Below, in pieces: positions 8,581-17,672 of a stretch of DNA of 64,000 bases. The position numbers were made by a program, and so were the translations under genes. The DNA lies in assembly GCA_964473025.1 (NCBI GenBank), contig CAYYMZ010000002.1:12854-76853 (forward strand), written 5' to 3'. Origin of the DNA: CAYYMZ01 sp964473025. GTDB lineage: Bacteria > Patescibacteriota > UBA1384 > DTJR01. The notes beneath the pieces are model-generated. The model was not told the origin of the DNA and did no database searches. It was given only the letters and a program-made list of their open reading frames with translations. Position 1 is the stretch's first letter. Each line of letters starts with the position of its first letter.

Positions 8581-9648
8581 TTACATGCCCGAAACGCCAA
8601 ATTCAGAAATTGCCCGCATTTGCTCATCATATGTTTTTGAGAAGTGAATTGCCTGATTACGATCGTGAAAGAAATATAAATTATCAAAATTTGGTTCAGG
8701 CGATACGGCCGCTTGAATACTTTTTAATCCGGGGTTACAAATTGGCGCTGGAGGATAACCCTTGTTTTTATAACTGTTAAAGGGGGAGTCCAAATCGAGA
8801 TAATCCTGCCTTGTAATTGCAGCCCAAAAAGTAAAATCAACACTTTTTTTCTTGAGATATGTCTGGGTATCCTTCGCGTACTGAACGGTCGGATCCGCCT
8901 GAAGCAACATATTATTATCGGCCCTGTTTTTAAAAACAGCAGCAATTTTTGCCCGTTCAGAGTCGTCTTTCGCCTCTCTTTCGACAATGGACGCTAGAAT
9001 CAACTGATCTAGGTCAAGATTAAGTTTTTCCGTTCTACTCTCAAGGTTGTCCTTAAATACTTTGATGATTTTAGATGGTTCAAGGTCGTAAGGAAAAACG
9101 TACGTGTCCGGAAAGAGCGTTCCTTCTGTTCCGGAAGCGGCTGCAACAAATTTCGTCGCATCCACCTGACCCTTTTCCTCTAAGAGCTTGGCGATTTGCA
9201 AGACCCTGTATCCCTCCGGAATTGTCACGGAGAAGGCATCAACCTTTCCTTTTCTCATTTTCTCAACAATTTCCCTTGTTCCCATCGATGGCGAAAGTTT
9301 GTAGCTGCCCGCCTGCAGGGCACCGCGTTCCTCGATCTTAGAAGTGAGAAAAAAAGAAAGAGCAGACCTGATAAAACGCTCCTTTTCAAGCTGCTTGCCG
9401 ATCGAATACGTTGACTGTCCACTCTTAGCCTCAAAATAGCGGTAATCTTCTATATTTGAGGAAACAGGGCGTTTCATAAAATTTGCCCAAGCGGTGAAAA
9501 AAAGAAAAGTGATGACAATCGCGATGCCGATACCGACAAAAACTTTATTTTGGAAAAGCGCAAAACCGGGCTTATTTTTTTGGTCGCTAATTTTAAGGTC
9601 CTTGCCTTTTTCCCGATTTTTTTCTTTATAGAAATTAACTATTTTCAT
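8581..9648 (-). CDS. mltG: Endolytic murein transglycosylase MltG (YceG-like)
   Basis: A 355-residue membrane-anchored glycan-strand cleaving enzyme that is thought to set glycan length next to the synthases. One membrane helix (about 37-56) follows a basic cytoplasmic tail, then a LysM-like segment and the YceG catalytic domain with LASIVEREAKDDSERAKIAAVFKNR split over ~218-243; Glu223 matches the catalytic glutamate of the family. It overlaps ruvX by 14 nt, the classic ruvX-mltG neighbourhood. Confidence 0.93.
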   Translation of the reverse strand: MKIVNFYKEKNREKGKDLKISDQKNKPGFALFQNKVFVGIGIAIVITFLFFTAWANFMKRPVSSNIEDYRYFEAKSGQSTYSIGKQLEKERFIRSALSFFLTSKIEERGALQAGSYKLSPSMGTREIVEKMRKGKVDAFSVTIPEGYRVLQIAKLLEEKGQVDATKFVAAASGTEGTLFPDTYVFPYDLEPSKIIKVFKDNLESRTEKLNLDLDQLILASIVEREAKDDSERAKIAAVFKNRADNNMLLQADPTVQYAKDTQTYLKKKSVDFTFWAAITRQDYLDLDSPFNSYKNKGYPPAPICNPGLKSIQAAVSPEPNFDNLYFFHDRNQAIHFSKTYDEQMRAISEFGVSGM

Positions 9649-10021
9649 TAAGATATTGCTCTAAGATTATTTTCGCTGCCTGGGAGTCAACGTTTTCCTT
9701 TTTCGCCCCGAGATCGTGAGCATAACTCGTTGAAAAAGATTCCTCAACCATCTCGAAAGGCAGATCAATATATTCTTTTAATTTTCGAGCAAACTCTTCG
9801 CTAAAACATGTCTGGTCCGTCTTAGTTCCTTCTCCACCCAATGGCAAACCGACGATAATTTTTTTAATTTTTTGTTCGTCAATGATTTTCCTAAGATTGG
9901 CAACGAAAGATTCTGAATCGTTAATATCAAACTCGAGAACCGCAAACGCCTCGGCCATAATCCCGTGGGAGATCGCAACCCCCACCCTCTTTCTCCCCGG
10001 GTCTAGGGCAATTAGATTCAC
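9635..10021 (-). CDS. ruvX: RuvX/YqgF-type RNase H-fold nuclease (pre-16S rRNA processing)
   Basis: A 128-residue RNase H-fold protein with the first catalytic aspartate in ALDPGRKRVGVAIS, a central GLPLG segment, and an ESFST segment before the C-terminal helix. The family trims the 5' end of 16S rRNA. It begins with GTG in a GTGA overlap with the upstream stop, so it is translationally coupled; the 3' end overlaps mltG. Length is a little short for the family (about 138). Confidence 0.88.
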   Translation of the reverse strand: MNLIALDPGRKRVGVAISHGIMAEAFAVLEFDINDSESFVANLRKIIDEQKIKKIIVGLPLGGEGTKTDQTCFSEEFARKLKEYIDLPFEMVEESFSTSYAHDLGAKKENVDSQAAKIILEQYLNENS

Positions 10022-11760
10022 TTTGCGTTATACTCCAAATTTACGTTTATATTTCTAGTTAATGCCGGGGCTAACGGCAAGGAATAGTTTGGCCAAAGAC
10101 TGATGCTTTGAACCGTGACACCGGGTATCCCGGTTAGGGAGTTCCTAATAGTTTTAATCGGCTTGAACCGCCATGATTTCTCCAGCTGAGTTAAATCCAT
10201 CTTCGGACCAATGTGGCTTTTCAGATTTCCCGCAACTTGCAGTTTGCCTGTATTAATCTGGTTATCTTTAAGGGTAGGTGTAAATATATCCGTACCGGTT
10301 AGTAATAATCCCTTGCCTTGCGGTAGCGTTTTCTCGATTGAAGCAACGATGACGTCTTCCAAATCTTGGAGCTTAAAAGCGATGGTGGTATATTTTGCCT
10401 TTGCCTTGGCTGTAAAATCATCTGCTTCGTCTCCTGAATTTTTCGAAGTTGAAAAATTGCTAAGCTCGGTAACTCCGGATCCTTCAAGAATCATTAAGCC
10501 CATGGCGCGATCTGCATCGCTTAGGGCATCGCTCATTTTTTGTTGCTGCAGGTCATCTCTCGCCTTGTCGATATCGCCTTCTGTTACAATTTTAATCTTT
10601 TTCGTCACCCCGCCAGACGTGGAACCCTCTGCCGTTAAGCCGACTTTGCCTGTAACCGAATAAGTTGTGGATTGCGACATGTTGCCGTTTGAACCTGGGT
10701 TTTTTGCACTAACTGAACCATCCGCCTTACCCAGAGTGATATTGCCCATATTAACCGTTGCTGCCGGAACAACAATTGTGCTATCTAGCACAAAATCGAC
10801 ACCTGAAGATGACCGGACAACCGTTCCGGCATTAATTGTTTGAGCACTGCCATCATTGTTTTTAAACGACAATGTTCCCTTCGCCTTCTCCCCTGCGTCC
10901 TTTGTGCCCGTTGCTGCATAGGACGAGCTTATTTCCTTTTCTTTTTGAACCTGTACGCCCGGAATGATGCTTTGGTCAAAGTCAATAACTGTGCGATCTT
11001 TCTCGACCTGAGAGGAGACCTCTTTATCAATTGGCTCAGCGTCTACTAAAAGTTTGATTTCCAGCCGACTAAAGAATAAATCTACCGCCAAGACAAGCAA
11101 GATCACGCCGGTAACAATTGATGAGGTAACGATGATTTTCTTCTTTTTTGACCAACCAGATTTAAGCTGTGGCTTGTGATCGCCAAATTTTATCGGGCGT
11201 GCGGCCTCAATTTCTTCCCGGTCCGGCGCTGACCCCTTTTGCGTAACCGGTCTTTTAATAAAGTGCTCTGGTTCCTTTTTCTCGACACTTTCAGATGGAG
11301 CTTCGATCTCTTCGGGCTTCGGGACCTCTTTTTCTTCCGGCTCTCCAATTTCCCCTTCCTTATCTCTCACATCATCATAGCGGTGTACTGCAAAGCCGGT
11401 GGGCACTTCTTCGGTACCCTCGGGCACTTTTTTGCTCATGTCAATTTCCAGAGGCTCTTTTAGTTCCTCTATTTCTTTATTTCCCGAAGAAGCAATTGGG
11501 GTTTGACTTTTTACGTCAGCGTAAGTTAGCAAGCCAACCTGGGTAGCAAGGTTTCTGCCCACCTCATCTGAAGTGATAAGGGCAATTTCTTTCTTAAGTT
11601 TTTCGGCTTCCTTTTTAAGCAGTTTTAAACTAACTACCGATTGAACGATAGTTGACCCTTTGGGTGCAACCAAGCCAATCGAGGCCGCCTCAAGCCCCTT
11701 AAGTTTATCAACAACCGAAGTTATCTCTTCGTCTGCCTCTAAATACAAAACCTCGTCCAT
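10018..11760 (-). CDS. Membrane-anchored baseplate-J-like protein, function unknown
   Basis: A 580-residue protein of a type common in CPR genomes. The N-terminal ~85 residues are a cytoplasmic alpha/beta domain (KGLEAASIGLVAPKGS). A charged proline/glutamate-rich linker (~110-200) follows, one membrane helix (~209-231), then an extracytoplasmic domain with features of baseplate-J proteins (GTKDAGEKAKGTLSF, then NPGSNGNM). The function of these proteins is not established. It sits between the FtsA/PilM-like gene (1 nt away) and ruvX, inside an envelope operon, so a role at the cell surface is an inference. Confidence 0.6.
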   Translation of the reverse strand: MDEVLYLEADEEITSVVDKLKGLEAASIGLVAPKGSTIVQSVVSLKLLKKEAEKLKKEIALITSDEVGRNLATQVGLLTYADVKSQTPIASSGNKEIEELKEPLEIDMSKKVPEGTEEVPTGFAVHRYDDVRDKEGEIGEPEEKEVPKPEEIEAPSESVEKKEPEHFIKRPVTQKGSAPDREEIEAARPIKFGDHKPQLKSGWSKKKKIIVTSSIVTGVILLVLAVDLFFSRLEIKLLVDAEPIDKEVSSQVEKDRTVIDFDQSIIPGVQVQKEKEISSSYAATGTKDAGEKAKGTLSFKNNDGSAQTINAGTVVRSSSGVDFVLDSTIVVPAATVNMGNITLGKADGSVSAKNPGSNGNMSQSTTYSVTGKVGLTAEGSTSGGVTKKIKIVTEGDIDKARDDLQQQKMSDALSDADRAMGLMILEGSGVTELSNFSTSKNSGDEADDFTAKAKAKYTTIAFKLQDLEDVIVASIEKTLPQGKGLLLTGTDIFTPTLKDNQINTGKLQVAGNLKSHIGPKMDLTQLEKSWRFKPIKTIRNSLTGIPGVTVQSISLWPNYSLPLAPALTRNINVNLEYNAK

Positions 11761-13017
11761 CTAGCTCCTCAATGTTGAAATTGCTTTTGATAAAACCCCG
11801 TCCATAACCTTTTCCTTGCCAACCATATCTATTGCCAAGTTTGCCAGCGCCATCGGGGTAACGTCTTCGGTCTTTTTTAATTCCCCTGATTCATCCACCA
11901 CCGATGTAACATCCTTGGGGCGCAAAAATCCGATAGCGGGTTTTTTAGCAAAAGGAACGGTCTTGGCCCATTTAGCTTCGTTTAATACTTTTTCAATTTC
12001 CGGGAGGTTACTGCCGCCACCGCAAAGCAAAATTCTCGACGGTAGCAAATCAAGATCCGTAAACTCTTCGAGTGTCAGTTGAACACCCGCCAGCCACACT
12101 TCGCTGTCTTGTGATAAAGCATCCTCGATTTTTTTTCTTTTCTCTTCGGTTAATTTCCCCGATGAATAGTCAATTTTGTCCTGCTCCGCTTCCAAAAACG
12201 ACTCACCCAAAACACCTGCAATCCTCTTGGTAAAAGCACGGCCACCTAAGGCAAACATCTTGGTTCCGGCGAGACCACCTTGATTAACCACGGCAATATC
12301 TGTTGTGCCACCGCCGATGTCGATAAATACGGCGGAGAAATCATTTCCCTGATCTGGTCCCATGCAACGCGCCACAGCGAACGGCTCGGCCGCAATTGAT
12401 AATAAATCTAAATCCAAGCTTTCGGCAATCGTCTGGAGTGCCCCTAAATGAACATTTGGAGCAAAGCAGTTAAAAACCGCCACTTCAATTTCTTTTCCCT
12501 GAAAACCAAGGGGGTTTGTAACGTGATATCCGTCAATTTTGACGTCAACCACCGCAGCATTAACTAGTTTAACATTAATTTCCTTGTGCCCGGTTTCGTA
12601 AGCCAAAATTTTCCGAGCACGTTCAAATGTTTCTTTCTGGATTTTAGCGACAATTTCTTCAAGTTCGCGCAAAGTGATTTTTGCATCTTGTTCGGGACGG
12701 ATATATCTGACATGAGAGGTAATGCCTTTTACCAACTCTCCCGCAATTCCGATTATCACTTGTTCAGGCATAATCTTGGCTTGGGTCGCGGCTTGTTCGA
12801 GAGCGACCTCGCAATTGCGGATTACGCCGTAAATATCAGTTACGACACCACCTTGAATGTCGGCTAGCCGCTGCCTCTGTCGTCCTACACCTAAAACTTT
12901 GGCCTTGTCGTCTTCAACTTTAAAAATCAGCGTTTTTACAAACTCTGTTCCGATATCTAAAGATATGGCGTAGTTATCGAAATTTACCTTGCCGCGAAAT
13001 ACATCCAAAAATCCCAA
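11761..13017 (-). CDS. FtsA/PilM-type actin-like ATPase
   Basis: A 418-residue actin-fold protein with phosphate 1 (LDIGTEFVKTLIF), an inserted SHS2-like domain (~85-170), phosphate 2 (IDIGGGTTDIAVVNQGG) and an adenosine motif (LLCGGGSNLPEI). FtsA tethers FtsZ to the membrane; PilM is its homologue in type IV pilus assembly. The pilus locus at 48-64 kb has PilN, PilO and PilP-like genes but no PilM, so this gene may serve there, or it may be FtsA for division. The C-terminus has no clear amphipathic helix. Start is TTG at 13017, decided by AAGGAGG six bases upstream. Confidence 0.7.
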   Translation of the reverse strand: MGFLDVFRGKVNFDNYAISLDIGTEFVKTLIFKVEDDKAKVLGVGRQRQRLADIQGGVVTDIYGVIRNCEVALEQAATQAKIMPEQVIIGIAGELVKGITSHVRYIRPEQDAKITLRELEEIVAKIQKETFERARKILAYETGHKEINVKLVNAAVVDVKIDGYHVTNPLGFQGKEIEVAVFNCFAPNVHLGALQTIAESLDLDLLSIAAEPFAVARCMGPDQGNDFSAVFIDIGGGTTDIAVVNQGGLAGTKMFALGGRAFTKRIAGVLGESFLEAEQDKIDYSSGKLTEEKRKKIEDALSQDSEVWLAGVQLTLEEFTDLDLLPSRILLCGGGSNLPEIEKVLNEAKWAKTVPFAKKPAIGFLRPKDVTSVVDESGELKKTEDVTPMALANLAIDMVGKEKVMDGVLSKAISTLRS

Positions 13018-13074
13018 GGAATGCCTCCTTCTTACATATTAGCAAATTTAAGAAATAAAATCTCCCTGATAATT

Positions 13075-14949
13075 TTATTCTAAAACAGCCTTGATCCGTC
13101 TGACACCGGAGCTGGATGATTCTTCTTTAATGATTTTAAAACGGCCAAGCTCGGAAGTGTTGTTAGTGTGAGGACCACCGCAAATTTCCCGACTAAAAGG
13201 AGGTTCTGAGCTTGTCGAAGAATTTGGCCCGATTGAATAAACTTTGACATTTTCGGCATACTTTTCATCGAACACACCTATCGCTCCCGATTTTTTGGCC
13301 TCAAATACCGGCATTTTTTCCATCTTCACCGGTATAGTTTCTTTGATTTTTTCGTTTACTATATCTTCAACTTTTTGAATTTGTTCGTCAGTCAACTTGT
13401 CTGGATGAGAAAAATCAAAACGTAGCCGTTCAGAAGTAATGTTCGAACCCTTTTGGAAAACATGATCACCTAAAACCTGGCGCAATGCCGCAAGAAGCAG
13501 GTGGGTGGCAGTATGATATTTTGCCGCTTGTTCGCTGCCGCTTTCAAGACCTCCTTTAAACATTCCGGTCGGCGCGGTTCGAGATTTTTCTTGGTGGACT
13601 TTAAGTTCTTCGCGAAAATTGTGATTATCAACAATCAAATGTTCTTTTTGGGCAATTTCTAAAATCATTTCTTTCGGGAAGCCGAACGACTGATACAGGT
13701 CAAAAATCTCTTTACCACTTAGGGTCGCTGCTAAAATATCGCCTTTTTTCAAACCAATTGCATCAAGCTCAGGATAACTTTCGTCGGGATTTTTTAAAAA
13801 TGCGCTCAAGATTTCCCGCTTGGCATCAAGTTGCATTAACTGATCGTATTTATCTTCGGAAATTGGTTTTTTCTTTTCGATAATTTCATCGGCTTTTTTG
13901 GAACCGCTTTCAATGGTGTTAAAAAACCTCTCCTCCTCATTTTGAATCAGAGCAATTACATCTTCACGGTCAAAACTTTCATTTGGATAGGTAGCAACCG
14001 TAGCTTCAACAACCGGTGTTAGTGAAGATTTTATTCCGAGAAGCCAACTATATCTCACAGCGCGCCTTATCAGCCGGCGCAAAATATAACCTTGGCCTTT
14101 ATTCGACGGTTCAATTCCTTCATTTGTAATAAAAGCAGCCGCTTTTATATGATCCAAGACGATCCGCTCGGCAACCGAACCCTCGATTTTTAACAACTCG
14201 TGCAATTTCTTGTGAGGTTTTTCAAACAGGTCTGTGTGATAAACGTTTTCTACCTTATTCAAAACTGCCACTAATCTGTCGAGCCCCATCCCCGTATCAA
14301 CTCCTTTGAGTTCGGATGCAACGTACTCACCATTTTCAAATTTGTATTCGTTGAAAACAAGGTTCCAAATCTCAACACCATCGATATAAAATTCAACGGT
14401 TGGACCGCCGGGACTACCCTGTGTCCCCAAAGACCAAAAGGTCTCATCAAAACCGGTTCCTAATATTTTCGAATCCTCCAAGCCCGTTACTTTCTTTAAA
14501 ATTTCGTGTGACTCGTGGTCCTCTGAAATTCCCTTGTCACCGGCAAAATAGGTACATGAAATCCGATCTTTCTCGACACCAAGCTCAGCCGTCAAAAACT
14601 CCCACGACATTTCAATCGCTTCTTTTTTAAAATAAGAACCGTCTTTTTCGGGATAGCCGAATGAAAAATTACCGAGCATCTCAAAAAAGGTTAAGTGGGT
14701 TTCGTCGCCAACTTCTTCGATATCACCAGTACGAATACATTTTTGACAAGTTGCAATCGAAGCGGCAGGAGCTTCATCAGGACGATCATAAAAGCGCTTG
14801 AACTGCTGCATTCCGGCGGTGGTAAACAAAACAGACGGATCGTTTTCGGGTAATAACGAAGAAGAAGGCAGTATTTTGTGCCCCTTCTTTTCGAAAAATT
14901 CTAAAAACTTTTCTCTCAAATTAATTGTTGAGAAATCTGGCGAAGGCAT
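13075..14949 (-). CDS. alaS: Alanyl-tRNA synthetase lacking the C-Ala domain
   Basis: A 624-residue AlaRS. The aminoacylation core starts at residue ~10 (LREKFLEFFEKKGH) with FTTAGMQQFKRFY and the motif 2/3 region (GTQGSPGGPTVEF, GVDTGMGLDRL). The editing domain carries HTATH and the CGGPH zinc/editing residues. The protein stops right after the editing domain; most bacterial AlaRS continue to about 870 residues with the C-Ala domain. Short AlaRS is frequent in CPR. A short low-complexity insertion (SSTSSEPP) before the CGGPH motif comes from a palindromic DNA motif at 13203-13222. Confidence 0.95.
   Translation of the reverse strand: MPSPDFSTINLREKFLEFFEKKGHKILPSSSLLPENDPSVLFTTAGMQQFKRFYDRPDEAPAASIATCQKCIRTGDIEEVGDETHLTFFEMLGNFSFGYPEKDGSYFKKEAIEMSWEFLTAELGVEKDRISCTYFAGDKGISEDHESHEILKKVTGLEDSKILGTGFDETFWSLGTQGSPGGPTVEFYIDGVEIWNLVFNEYKFENGEYVASELKGVDTGMGLDRLVAVLNKVENVYHTDLFEKPHKKLHELLKIEGSVAERIVLDHIKAAAFITNEGIEPSNKGQGYILRRLIRRAVRYSWLLGIKSSLTPVVEATVATYPNESFDREDVIALIQNEEERFFNTIESGSKKADEIIEKKKPISEDKYDQLMQLDAKREILSAFLKNPDESYPELDAIGLKKGDILAATLSGKEIFDLYQSFGFPKEMILEIAQKEHLIVDNHNFREELKVHQEKSRTAPTGMFKGGLESGSEQAAKYHTATHLLLAALRQVLGDHVFQKGSNITSERLRFDFSHPDKLTDEQIQKVEDIVNEKIKETIPVKMEKMPVFEAKKSGAIGVFDEKYAENVKVYSIGPNSSTSSEPPFSREICGGPHTNNTSELGRFKIIKEESSSSGVRRIKAVLE
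13203..13222. repeat. REP-like motif inserted in frame in alaS
   Basis: The minus strand reads TTCTTCGACAAGCTCAGAAC. The core CTTCGACAAGCTCAG is, from my general knowledge, a motif scattered in many CPR genomes. It encodes the STSSE residues that have no counterpart in ordinary AlaRS just before the FSRE-CGG segment. Confidence 0.5.
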
Positions 14950-15604
14950 CCTTTATAAATCCCTTCCAAAATGCTTTGGCTTTTTCCGATGGTTTTTGTA
15001 TTTCCATTTTTTGCATTACCGGTTGATTCGACCCCGGAATCAACTGAATGGGTCCTGTAAATTTATCTGCATACATTGAAGCGTAAACATCGCGTGCAGC
15101 CAGAATTTTCGGAGCATAAAGACGTGTTTCGGTTACTAGAACGGAAGAGTCACGAGCAGCTAAATAACGCCTTGCCGCTCCATCGCCGCCGTTATAGGAG
15201 ATTAAGGCCGCCGTCCAATCACCGTCATAGTTAGCCATTGCACCCGCCAAATAGGCCGCGCCAACACAAATGCTGGTGTGGGGATCAAATGGATCGTCTT
15301 TTAAGCCCGCGAGCTCTGGTGCGCGCGCCATAAGCCCTCTGTAGGTAGCCGGCATAACCTGAGCCAATCCCATTGCACCGGCACGAGAAACCGCTCTGGG
15401 ATTATAATTTGATTCCTTGAGTATTAGGGCCGCTAAAAGTGGTTTATCCAGTCCAAAACGATCGGCACATTCGTTTATTTCATTAACATAATCCAAAGGA
15501 TAAATATCGTCGGCAAAAATGGCTGGAAAATATCTATAGAACCCGATACCGAAAATCCCGACCACGGCAACCACTAAAACAGTTTGCACCATTTTTCTTT
15601 TCAT
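14921..15604 (-). CDS. Soluble-lytic-transglycosylase-like (SLT) murein hydrolase
   Basis: A 227-residue protein with an N-terminal membrane/signal helix (about residues 5-25) and an SLT domain of the lysozyme-like fold. The catalytic glutamate is in LILKESNYNP, followed by GAMGLAQVMP and the AYLAGAMANYDGDW-ALISYNGG segments. It cuts peptidoglycan outside the membrane. It overlaps the alaS start by 29 nt, so it may be the first gene of the block down to mltG, which holds a second transglycosylase. Confidence 0.88.
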   Translation of the reverse strand: MKRKMVQTVLVVAVVGIFGIGFYRYFPAIFADDIYPLDYVNEINECADRFGLDKPLLAALILKESNYNPRAVSRAGAMGLAQVMPATYRGLMARAPELAGLKDDPFDPHTSICVGAAYLAGAMANYDGDWTAALISYNGGDGAARRYLAARDSSVLVTETRLYAPKILAARDVYASMYADKFTGPIQLIPGSNQPVMQKMEIQKPSEKAKAFWKGFIKDAFARFLNN

Positions 15605-15767
15605 ACACTTATTTTAGACAATTCAAAACAGATATGCAACAGGGGATGAGCTAAAGGTTTAAAGTTAAAGCTAAAAAGTAAAAACCATAATTAAAAACTC
15701 TTTACAGTAATACTGTTTTATCGACATTTATTGATAAATCACTTTATTTTTGATTAAATTAACTCTT

Positions 15768-16316
15768 ATGAAAATTCGTTCAGTAAAAGAAAATACGAAA
15801 CGCAAAGGGGGCGCTCGTCATCTCAAATCGGCTCCGAGGCACGATATCTATTTGATTTTGGATAACATTAGATCGATGTACAACGTCGGAGCAATATTTA
15901 GAACTTGCGATGCTGTCAGGGTTAAAAAAATCTATCTTTGTGGGATGACCGCCACTCCACCCAGAGAGAAAATATTTAAGACCTCGCTCGGGGCTGTTGA
16001 TTGGGTCCCCTGGGTTTACAAAAAATCGTCAATTGAAGCAATAAAAGAATTAAAATCTCTCAAAGTACAGATAGTTGCCTTAGAGCAAACAGATAAAAGT
16101 GTCGAATATCGGAATGCCAAATACAAAAAACCGGTTGCAGTTGTAATCGGTCACGAGTTGAGAGGCGTGTCTAAAGAAATCTTAAAACAAGCCGACTTAC
16201 ACGTTGAAATACCAATGCACGGTCGTGCAAATAGTTTAAATGTCGCCACGGCGACAGGGATTATTATTTTTGAGGTGCTTTCACGAATCATTAAGCAACC
16301 CACCAACCGCGGGTAA
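15768..16316 (+). CDS. SpoU/TrmH-family RNA 2'-O-methyltransferase
   Basis: A SPOUT-fold methyltransferase of about 182 residues. The three family motifs are present: motif 1 NIRSMYNVGAIFRTCDA, motif 2 AVVIGHELRGVS, motif 3 IPMHGRANSLNVATATGI. Such enzymes methylate ribose 2'-OH in rRNA or tRNA; the target cannot be told. I chose the ATG at 15768; a TTG six codons upstream is possible. A TTGATA/TTAAAT-like pair just upstream suggests a short or absent leader. The 3' end overlaps the convergent glycosyltransferase by 26 nt. Confidence 0.88.
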   Translation: MKIRSVKENTKRKGGARHLKSAPRHDIYLILDNIRSMYNVGAIFRTCDAVRVKKIYLCGMTATPPREKIFKTSLGAVDWVPWVYKKSSIEAIKELKSLKVQIVALEQTDKSVEYRNAKYKKPVAVVIGHELRGVSKEILKQADLHVEIPMHGRANSLNVATATGIIIFEVLSRIIKQPTNRG

Positions 16317-17427
16317 ACATTATCGTAAACAGCCCCAACATTGTTAAGAACACGATTGTGATCAGGTCATCGACCCACTTTGTCTTCCCCCACTTGGCTA
16401 AAATTATGTAGAATGGGAAGGCAACAAGAGCCATGCGACTATAAGAAAGCATCGTGCCGCTAAAAAGAGGAGCGAGCAGTACTAAGAGGGCGTAAAGGAT
16501 GTAAGAAATCCGAATCTTTTTAAAAGACATAGCGATCGCCAAGATAAAAAGCATGAAGAAGCCCCCGCCCATTAAAGCAGTAATGAAAGCACCCTCCGGC
16601 AAGAATAGATGGAAGGAAAAAATTGTCTTGATTTGATTAAAAAGTTCCTGAAAACCCTGCAAATTAATTCCGCGATGCCAACCAGTTTGCGCACCAAGAA
16701 AAGCAAATCGGTTATTAAGCAATCCACCAAGATAAAGAGAGTAGACAATGATTCCAAGTGGCGCCAAAAATGCTATCATTATCCCCTGGATTTTTAATTT
16801 TGTATTTTTGAGGTTTAATCCTTCGACAAAAAGGGGCACAATAAGGATGATTCCTATCAATCTCGTTGCTGAGGCAGCAATAGCAGAAAAGGAGGCCCAA
16901 AGTGGCTTTTGCAATCTGAAAAAATAAAAACTGAGCAATACAACGAATAAAAACAACGGCTCGCTGTAACCGGTCGCTAGAAAGAAGCTCATCGGGAAAA
17001 ATAAAAGGTATTTAACCGATCTAAAAGAGCTTTTGTCGTCTAAGTCAAATCTGGCCAGCTTATACAGAAGGATGCAATCGGATAAAGTCAGCAAATTTGC
17101 CAGAATAAATCCGAGTACTCTTGTATCGCAAAATGAGAAGATTCTCTTAAAACCCTCAATCACTATTGGCCAAAACGGGAAAAAAGCAGGGGCTTGTGAA
17201 TTTAATTTATATCCGAAGTCAGCGATTGCTGTATACCAACCGGAATCAAATGGTAGCCACATTGAGAGAATCGGGTGCAGGTCATTATAAAAAACCGTTC
17301 TTGGGTATGAAGGCAGATTGAAAAAAGCAAAGTAAGCAACTAAGAAAAGTGCTAATCGCCAAGCGATAAATAGGAATATTATTCCGAGAATTTCGTTATT
17401 AAAAAATCTTTTTAGTTTTAAAAACAT
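16291..17427 (-). CDS. PIG-V-like polytopic mannosyl/glycosyltransferase
   Basis: A hydrophobic protein of about 378 residues with roughly nine membrane helices. The first external loop carries WLPFDSGWYTAIADFGY, resembling the conserved WD-x2-WY segment of PIG-V and related lipid-linked-sugar glycosyltransferases. It probably moves a sugar from a polyprenyl-phosphate donor onto a surface lipid or glycan. The frame stays open back to 17592, but that part is the tRNA-Leu gene, so I place the start at the ATG at 17427. Substrate unknown. Confidence 0.65.
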   Translation of the reverse strand: MFLKLKRFFNNEILGIIFLFIAWRLALFLVAYFAFFNLPSYPRTVFYNDLHPILSMWLPFDSGWYTAIADFGYKLNSQAPAFFPFWPIVIEGFKRIFSFCDTRVLGFILANLLTLSDCILLYKLARFDLDDKSSFRSVKYLLFFPMSFFLATGYSEPLFLFVVLLSFYFFRLQKPLWASFSAIAASATRLIGIILIVPLFVEGLNLKNTKLKIQGIMIAFLAPLGIIVYSLYLGGLLNNRFAFLGAQTGWHRGINLQGFQELFNQIKTIFSFHLFLPEGAFITALMGGGFFMLFILAIAMSFKKIRISYILYALLVLLAPLFSGTMLSYSRMALVAFPFYIILAKWGKTKWVDDLITIVFLTMLGLFTIMFTRGWWVA

Positions 17428-17511
17428 CTTCTTTGATGCCGCAAATTGCCATGACCTAATTTTGATGATTGTAATTTTTATAACCCTCCCCCAATGCAAC
17501 AAAAAGAACGT

Positions 17512-17598
17512 TGGTGCCCGAGGTCGGACTCGAACCGACAAGGCCTTTCGGCCACATGATTTTAAGTCATGCGCGTATACCAGTTCCGCCACTCGGGC
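17512..17598 (-). tRNA. tRNA-Leu(UAA)
   Basis: 87 nt with encoded CCA. The acceptor GCCCGAG pairs with 17516-17522, the anticodon loop is CTTAAAA (UAA), a long variable arm (GGCCGAAAGGCC) is present, and the T-loop is TTCGAGT. No tail duplication follows it. Confidence 0.95.
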
Positions 17599-17648
17599 TT
17601 AGACCCTACCTTAAACATCCTTTCTAAAACGTCCTGAATCTTTTGTAT

Positions 17649-17672
17649 GGGCCAATTCCGCCACTTGGGCTC
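17649..17672 (-). pseudogene. 5' fragment of a tRNA-Leu
   Basis: Minus-strand GCCCAAGTGGCGGAATTGG matches the first 19 nt of the neighbouring tRNA-Leu(UAA) at 17 of 19 positions, then breaks off. It sits on the stop codon of the DHH gene about 50 nt upstream of the complete tRNA. Confidence 0.6.
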
